From NCBI GenBank assembly GCA_945291235.1, contig CALYQY010000025.1:1-25893 (forward strand): DNA of 25,893 nt, read 5' to 3'. The notes under the pieces were generated by a model. It saw nothing but the letters and a program-made list of their open reading frames with translations, ran no database searches and had not been told where the DNA came from. Within the stretch, counting starts at the first letter, position 1. Each line of letters begins with the position of its first letter. A program made the position numbers and the translations under genes. Source of the stretch: an uncultured Gilliamella sp. (GTDB lineage Bacteria > Pseudomonadota > Gammaproteobacteria > Enterobacterales > Enterobacteriaceae). Shown here in pieces: positions 22,601 through 25,893 of this stretch.

Positions 22601-24728
22601 CCCAACCACTACCATCAGACCAAGACCAATAATAATTTCGACGCTCACGCACTACACGGGCTATTAAATTATTTGTAGCAAGTTTTTCACCTTGCTTATT
22701 CACGTAAGCAACTTCAAACTCCGCTAAAGCGCCAATATCAACAGTTGGACGCTCACTATAAGTATCCATCTGCCAATTGTAATAAGGTTCGTCGCTAAAT
22801 AAAGTACGTAAAGCGGGAAGTTGATTTGCTGGCCAAATATCTTGAGTTGCATAACGAGTAACTGGTCTTCCACCCGAATCCAATAAACTTATATTTGTCA
22901 CGATTCTAATAGGTTTTTTTACACGAGCCCACTGATCTGCACTAAGCTTGATTTCTGTTTTACCATTATTATCCAAAGTTTCATCAATTTCAGACAACTC
23001 AGTATAATCTGTTTCACCTTGAACATTTCCGATTTTAAAATCATTTAATCCCTGAACAGTTCTTAAATTTTTATAATAGTTTCTACCATTCAATTTATTC
23101 CCTGAAGCTGGTGCACCATAGAGATACCAACCTTTTATACTAAATTCCACGTCTTGATCAAATGATATAGGTTCATTAGAAGGCGCTTTGATTTCCATTG
23201 CCATTCTTTCGGGCAGGAACTCTTCTACTTTAAAATAAGAAAAACGATAGTTGTCATCACCGACATTAATACGAAGTGACCATTTACCTGTTGGCGCATC
23301 ATTTGGTATCGTGAACTCAACTTGATATAAACCATGCGTGTCTGGTTCTTTTTTTACGTAACCACTTGCTATAACATTATCGTCGGAAGAGAGCACCTCA
23401 ACCATGATTGGTTGATCAGGTAATTGTTGTCCGTCAGCATCACGTAATAATGCGTTAAAATAAACCTTTTCACCGGGACGATATAAATCGCGAGGCCCAA
23501 AAATAAATAATTGTTTTGAATAAAAAGTTGAACCAGATAGATTAAAGTCCGTTAAATTTAGGGCATTACGATTAATGGTGACAAATGAAGTCTGGCTTCC
23601 ATCATCGGCTGTTAATAAAGAATAATTAGATCCTTCTGGTAATGTGATCTCAGCAAAACCTTCATTATTCGTTTGGAATGAAAGGGTATTACAATTATTA
23701 TTGTTGTCATTTGAGGAGTTAACACAAAGTAGCGATAAATTTATGTTTGGTAACGGTTTGCCATTATCTAATCCATGAGTCATCACCAATAATTTACCAT
23801 TGTTGTAAGCATGAATAGCTATCCCAATATTACTGATTGAAAATAATGTGGCAGGCAATTCATCATTATAAGATCCAGCTTTATCCATTATTGCAAGATA
23901 AATGCCTTCTTTATTTATTTCTGAAAACTTAGATAAATCCAGTAATAGTGTTTCTTGAGTATTTGGTGTAGGATTGAGATCAAACCTTGAAGAAAAAGAT
24001 AAATCCATATATTCTTCAAAATTTTGTGAACGCCAAGTATAATAACGGTTTATAAATCCGTAATTCGTAATAAATTTAGCTAACTTTTCTGGTTTGATTC
24101 GATAAAAATTTATATCGACTTTATCAATATTCAGTGTCGTAACCGGTAAACCATTCATGGATTTGCTGGGTAATAATACTCCACTACTTGAAAAAGCGAT
24201 AAAAGGCTCACGATTTTGGGTATTAATTTCAATTTGATATACTGAGGATAAACTCTTATCATTGATAGCAGATAGCATTTTATCAATGGTCAAGGTTAAC
24301 TTACGATTCGGTTCAAGGAATCGATGCCTTAATTCCAAACCGTTATTTGAAAGCTCCCATGCGCCATCAACCGTTCCTTTTTCCTTATCGACAAGTCTTA
24401 GAAGATTGGAAAAATTGAGTTTAGGGTTAACCGGAACAGAAAACGTAACAACTAAAGTACTCGAACCATCAAGTATCATTTCTGAGGTATCAAGGACAGT
24501 AAAAGGGTTATTTTTATATTTTTCTTTTAACTCAGGAGTAACAGTAAATATACTTTGAGTTTGATTATTTTGATTCGAATTAATCTTTGAAGTATTGTCA
24601 TTGACAGATTGAGTTGTTGTCTGACTATCTTTGTTTTCATTAGCTATCGATGAAGATTTATTATTATTATCACAACCGATTAAAACCAAAATTAAGCTCA
24701 ACACGCTTAACCCTTTAATAAAGCTCAT
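19629..24728 (-). CDS. yfhM: Type 1 bacterial alpha-2-macroglobulin lipoprotein
   Basis: This 1699-residue protein is a periplasmic protease trap, thought to bind proteases that enter through a damaged outer membrane. A lipoprotein signal ends in L-I-G-C with Cys19, and Asp at +2 predicts retention in the inner membrane, as in E. coli YfhM (1653 residues). The MG beta domains fill the first two thirds, with the typical L-Y-R-P-G-E-K-V-Y-F element. The thioester motif C-L-E-Q lies at 1209-1212 inside P-Y-G-C-L-E-Q-T-T-S-G, so the covalent trap is intact, followed by the alpha-helical thioester domain. GGTGA precedes the start, and a good promoter lies 60-90 bp upstream. Neighbour pbpC supports a shared role in repair and defence of a breached envelope. 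Confidence 0.96.
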   Translation of the reverse strand: MSFIKGLSVLSLILVLIGCDNNNKSSSIANENKDSQTTTQSVNDNTSKINSNQNNQTQSIFTVTPELKEKYKNNPFTVLDTSEMILDGSSTLVVTFSVPVNPKLNFSNLLRLVDKEKGTVDGAWELSNNGLELRHRFLEPNRKLTLTIDKMLSAINDKSLSSVYQIEINTQNREPFIAFSSSGVLLPSKSMNGLPVTTLNIDKVDINFYRIKPEKLAKFITNYGFINRYYTWRSQNFEEYMDLSFSSRFDLNPTPNTQETLLLDLSKFSEINKEGIYLAIMDKAGSYNDELPATLFSISNIGIAIHAYNNGKLLVMTHGLDNGKPLPNINLSLLCVNSSNDNNNNCNTLSFQTNNEGFAEITLPEGSNYSLLTADDGSQTSFVTINRNALNLTDFNLSGSTFYSKQLFIFGPRDLYRPGEKVYFNALLRDADGQQLPDQPIMVEVLSSDDNVIASGYVKKEPDTHGLYQVEFTIPNDAPTGKWSLRINVGDDNYRFSYFKVEEFLPERMAMEIKAPSNEPISFDQDVEFSIKGWYLYGAPASGNKLNGRNYYKNLRTVQGLNDFKIGNVQGETDYTELSEIDETLDNNGKTEIKLSADQWARVKKPIRIVTNISLLDSGGRPVTRYATQDIWPANQLPALRTLFSDEPYYNWQMDTYSERPTVDIGALAEFEVAYVNKQGEKLATNNLIARVVRERRNYYWSWSDGSGWEQHSTLKEFVVSENRISIDENATAKVSYQPDDYGAYRMEIVDPNTNVVSNIRFWAGYDWEDNTQGTNNLRPDQVKLSIDKAFYSVGDTAKVHVQAPAAGSGYISLETNDGTLWKKEITVDDEGLEVEIPINDWKRHDIYINAMIIRPSTNAEVQTVKRAVGLLYLPLDTSNRQLNITIDAPNKTEPEKTIPIKIRMDKQAINKDQTVTVLVSAVDAGVLNITNFATPDPYTSFLGRKRYDVDQYDVYGKLIEAKGRNIKMSFGGDAVAAGGKRPLTEVNIVAQQLKTIQLNEDGEGIVELALPNFNGELRLMAQAWDDNRFGKAEQAMIVASPVIAELSIPRFISGGDRAELALDIHNLTDTTQTMKIDVATSGLVYQTESKSINLKLDTKQKNIIQIPIIADYGYGQGTITVTVTGIKLNDGSDYKINRSWKLGVRPAYSATYKSYVEAIDAGESWMLSPSNLDNLIDNTVSAQLIVSNQPPLNVAQYIKELFAYPYGCLEQTTSGLFPSLYANSEQLAALGIKTDSDEERRQNVQLGISRILSMQRSNGSFGLWSSESNEEYWLTVYATDFLLQAKERGYQVNDKALNSAMTRIGEYIYSSSVLDNMRYYYQNSDRYDHVELSIKAYALMLMAKQDKITSIMRNEIKNLSRKIIDNNIALSPLPIMQLALTAKLTGYEELYRALMEEVKNTNYENDINYYGDYGSELRDDALVLAILVENKIGTNLQTEYLFKLSDLLSDKRYLSTQELNSLFIAGWSLEQRKSTQKFKVAVNNEVTSASGSFKRNFNFNDINHGLTISNPQNDKPLYIKLTVSGYAKTAPAPTSNGNILRISRSYYDMKGNPIIPTDVKVGTMMLVILDVKSRERIQDALIVDFLPAGLELENQNLIGSNVSLDSIPGLANLLNNQDSSHIRYQQYRDDRYVAAVDIQNYIGRNLYGERMAYLVRAVTPGSYMVPSPFVESMYRPERFAIGQTLDMMTIFQPKIKND

Positions 24729-24787
24729 TATTTTTCACCTATTTTCTATTCCAAATATTACATTATCAACATTTTTTGATTATCTAT

Positions 24788-24816
24788 ATTATGCACTGCC
24801 TAAAAACGTTTGGCAA
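24788..24816 (-). promoter_or_regulatory. Predicted sigma-70 promoter of yfhM
   Basis: On the minus strand TTGCCA (24811-24816) and CATAAT (24788-24793) are separated by exactly 17 bp. Five of six -10 bases and four of six -35 bases match consensus. The start of transcription would lie about 50 bp before the yfhM ATG. The remaining part of the 24729-24997 gap shows only the terminator at 24922-24959. Confidence 0.65.
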
Positions 24817-24921
24817 AAGTTGTTTTTAAAGACAATGCCACTCCTTCGAGTATGTCTAATAAAAAAATTATTTTTTATTAAAACATATTGTTAATAGAAA
24901 TCATTGCCATTAGATGAAGAG

Positions 24922-24959
24922 ACAAAACTCATTTATTCATGAAAATAAATGAGTTTTGT
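24922..24959 (-). terminator. Long perfect hairpin, terminator of yhhQ
   Basis: ACAAAACTCATTTAT (24922-24936) and ATAAATGAGTTTTGT (24945-24959) form a perfect 15-bp stem with an eight-base loop, 38 bp past the yhhQ stop. The stem ends in a T-rich arm, but the tract is interrupted (TTTTGTCTC), so termination may be partial and could work from either side. Confidence 0.7.
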
Positions 24960-24997
24960 AAATAGTGGAAGGCGCTTCGTTACAAAAGCGAACAAAA

Positions 24998-25681
24998 TTA
25001 TGAATTGGCGCTAGCTAACGTCATTAATCTTTTCATTAAAAAATTTAAAATAACACCATAAAGGGGTAAGAAGAATAATCCACAAATTAAAATTTTAAAG
25101 CTATAGTCAATCGAGGCTATTTCGATCCAATGATTCGCCATAAATTCGTCGTTACTTTGATAAAAGGCAATAGCAAAAAAGACAATTGTATCAATACCAT
25201 TACCTAACACCGCTGACGCCGAAGGCGCAACCCACCACGCTTTATTTTTTCGTAAATAATTAAACACGGTAATATCCATCAGTTGCCCAACCAAATAAGC
25301 AGCAAAACTGGCTAATGCAATACGAAAGACAAAACTGTTAAAATCACACAACGCTGAAAATCCCATCCAATGCCCTTCGAAAAATACAACCGAAATAGAA
25401 TAAGAAAACAGTAAGGCCGGTATCATGACAACAAAGATAATTTTTCTGGCAAGGCTGGCACCAAATACCCGAATGGTTAAATCGGTGGTTAAAAAGATAA
25501 ATGGAAAGGTAAATGCTCCCCATGTGGTATGAAAACCGAAGATATCAAACGGGATTTGTACCAGATAATTGCTTGATGCAATAACTAAAATATGAAAAAA
25601 AGAGAGCCAACAAAGTGCTTTACGCTGCTGAGCTAGGGTAAATTTTTTCTGTAGTGTGTCTGAGTGAATATTCAAATACAT
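24998..25681 (-). CDS. yhhQ: Queuosine precursor transporter YhhQ
   Basis: This 227-residue inner-membrane protein of the VUT/COG1738 family imports queuosine precursors (7-cyano- and 7-aminomethyl-7-deazaguanine) for the tRNA wobble base queuosine. It matches E. coli YhhQ (221 residues) along its length as I recall it: L-S-F-F-H-I-L-V-I-A-S-S-N-Y-L-V-Q near residue 27, G-F-H-T-T-W-G-A-F-T-F-P-F-I-F, then T-D-L-T-I-R-V-F-G-A near 66-75, and the late G-N-G-I-D-T element. About six hydrophobic helices are visible. It is a single-gene unit with a preQ1-type riboswitch at the 5' end, so its product and its regulator sense the same compound family. Confidence 0.95.
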   Translation of the reverse strand: MYLNIHSDTLQKKFTLAQQRKALCWLSFFHILVIASSNYLVQIPFDIFGFHTTWGAFTFPFIFLTTDLTIRVFGASLARKIIFVVMIPALLFSYSISVVFFEGHWMGFSALCDFNSFVFRIALASFAAYLVGQLMDITVFNYLRKNKAWWVAPSASAVLGNGIDTIVFFAIAFYQSNDEFMANHWIEIASIDYSFKILICGLFFLPLYGVILNFLMKRLMTLASANS

Positions 25682-25684
25682 ATT

Positions 25685-25720
25685 CGTTTCCTTTTTTGAA
25701 TGGGGTGAGAGAACCCATGA
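25685..25720 (-). promoter_or_regulatory. preQ1-I-like riboswitch upstream of yhhQ
   Basis: On the minus strand ATGGG, a loop TTCTCTCAC, CCCAT, then TTCAAAAAAGGAAAC form stem P1, loop and A-rich tail of a class I preQ1 aptamer. The conserved C just before the 3' stem strand, where preQ1 pairs, is present. The tail ends in AAGGAAA, which is also the ribosome binding site seven bases before ATG, so ligand binding would block translation, as in the Thermoanaerobacter aptamer. COG1738 genes are a known target of preQ1 riboswitches in gammaproteobacteria. Confidence 0.72.
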
Positions 25721-25893
25721 TGTTTAACGTAAAAATAATGTAATTAAGGTTAAAAATGTCGGATTACCTGAATTTAATTACATCGATATTTAATATTGTT
25801 AACTTGTTATACAAAAATACTTTTTATACAAAATAATCGTTGATGATTTGCCTGCATTCATTTAACCGTCAGACACGACTATGTTGTGACATC

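Noticed and set aside
1..25893. tRNA, rRNA, insertion sequence or integrase at the island borders
   Set aside because: No tRNA-like cloverleaf, transposase or integrase motifs, or matching terminal repeats were seen, so the T6SS island's mode of transfer cannot be read from this window.

Overview
The window is AT-rich, and every confident full-length gene lies on the minus strand. The housekeeping genes (a yfhM/pbpC/ndk cluster and yhhQ) are gammaproteobacterial. The low GC, the type I-E-like CRISPR repeats and an enterobacterial-style T6SS effector island suggest the Orbaceae (Gilliamella/Frischella-like gut symbionts) or a close relative. The genus is inference; no rRNA or marker gene was available to test it.

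Layout from left to right: (1) 1-487 is an intergenic region with a short A/T-rich repeat family and a frameshifted 57-residue reading frame. (2) 488-10800 is an orphan T6SS effector island read right to left: vgrG, a Tle3-type lipase effector, four Tli3-like immunity genes (order B-A-B-A, a tandem duplication of a two-gene unit), a PAAR tip protein and a four-TM membrane protein of unknown role. VgrG and PAAR would form the spike that carries the lipase; the Tli3-like proteins would protect the producer and its siblings. No T6SS sheath or baseplate genes are present, so the machine must be encoded elsewhere.

(3) 11117-15672 is a CRISPR region without cas genes. Arrays 1 and 2 share one repeat variant; array 3 has another that differs by a compensatory base-pair change in the hairpin. 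Arrays 2 and 3 have homologous leaders at their right ends, so all are read on the minus strand. An antitoxin with a beheaded RelE/HigB-type toxin sits between arrays 1 and 2, its right junction cutting a repeat. A complete hicAB module (hicA only 57 codons) lies between a lone degenerate repeat and array 3. A secreted OB-fold-like protein gene lies between the two array groups.

(4) 16072-24728 carries a small secreted protein of unknown function, ndk, pbpC and a yfhM-type bacterial alpha-2-macroglobulin with a CLEQ thioester. This pairs a periplasmic protease trap with a cell-wall synthase. A strong terminator separates yfhM from pbpC. The 3' end of ndk resembles a CRISPR repeat.

(5) 24998-25720 is yhhQ, the queuosine-precursor transporter, preceded by a preQ1-I-like riboswitch whose tail overlaps the ribosome binding site.

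The most unusual signal is the repeated placement of toxin-antitoxin modules inside or at the edge of CRISPR arrays, together with the mosaic duplication of the immunity genes.
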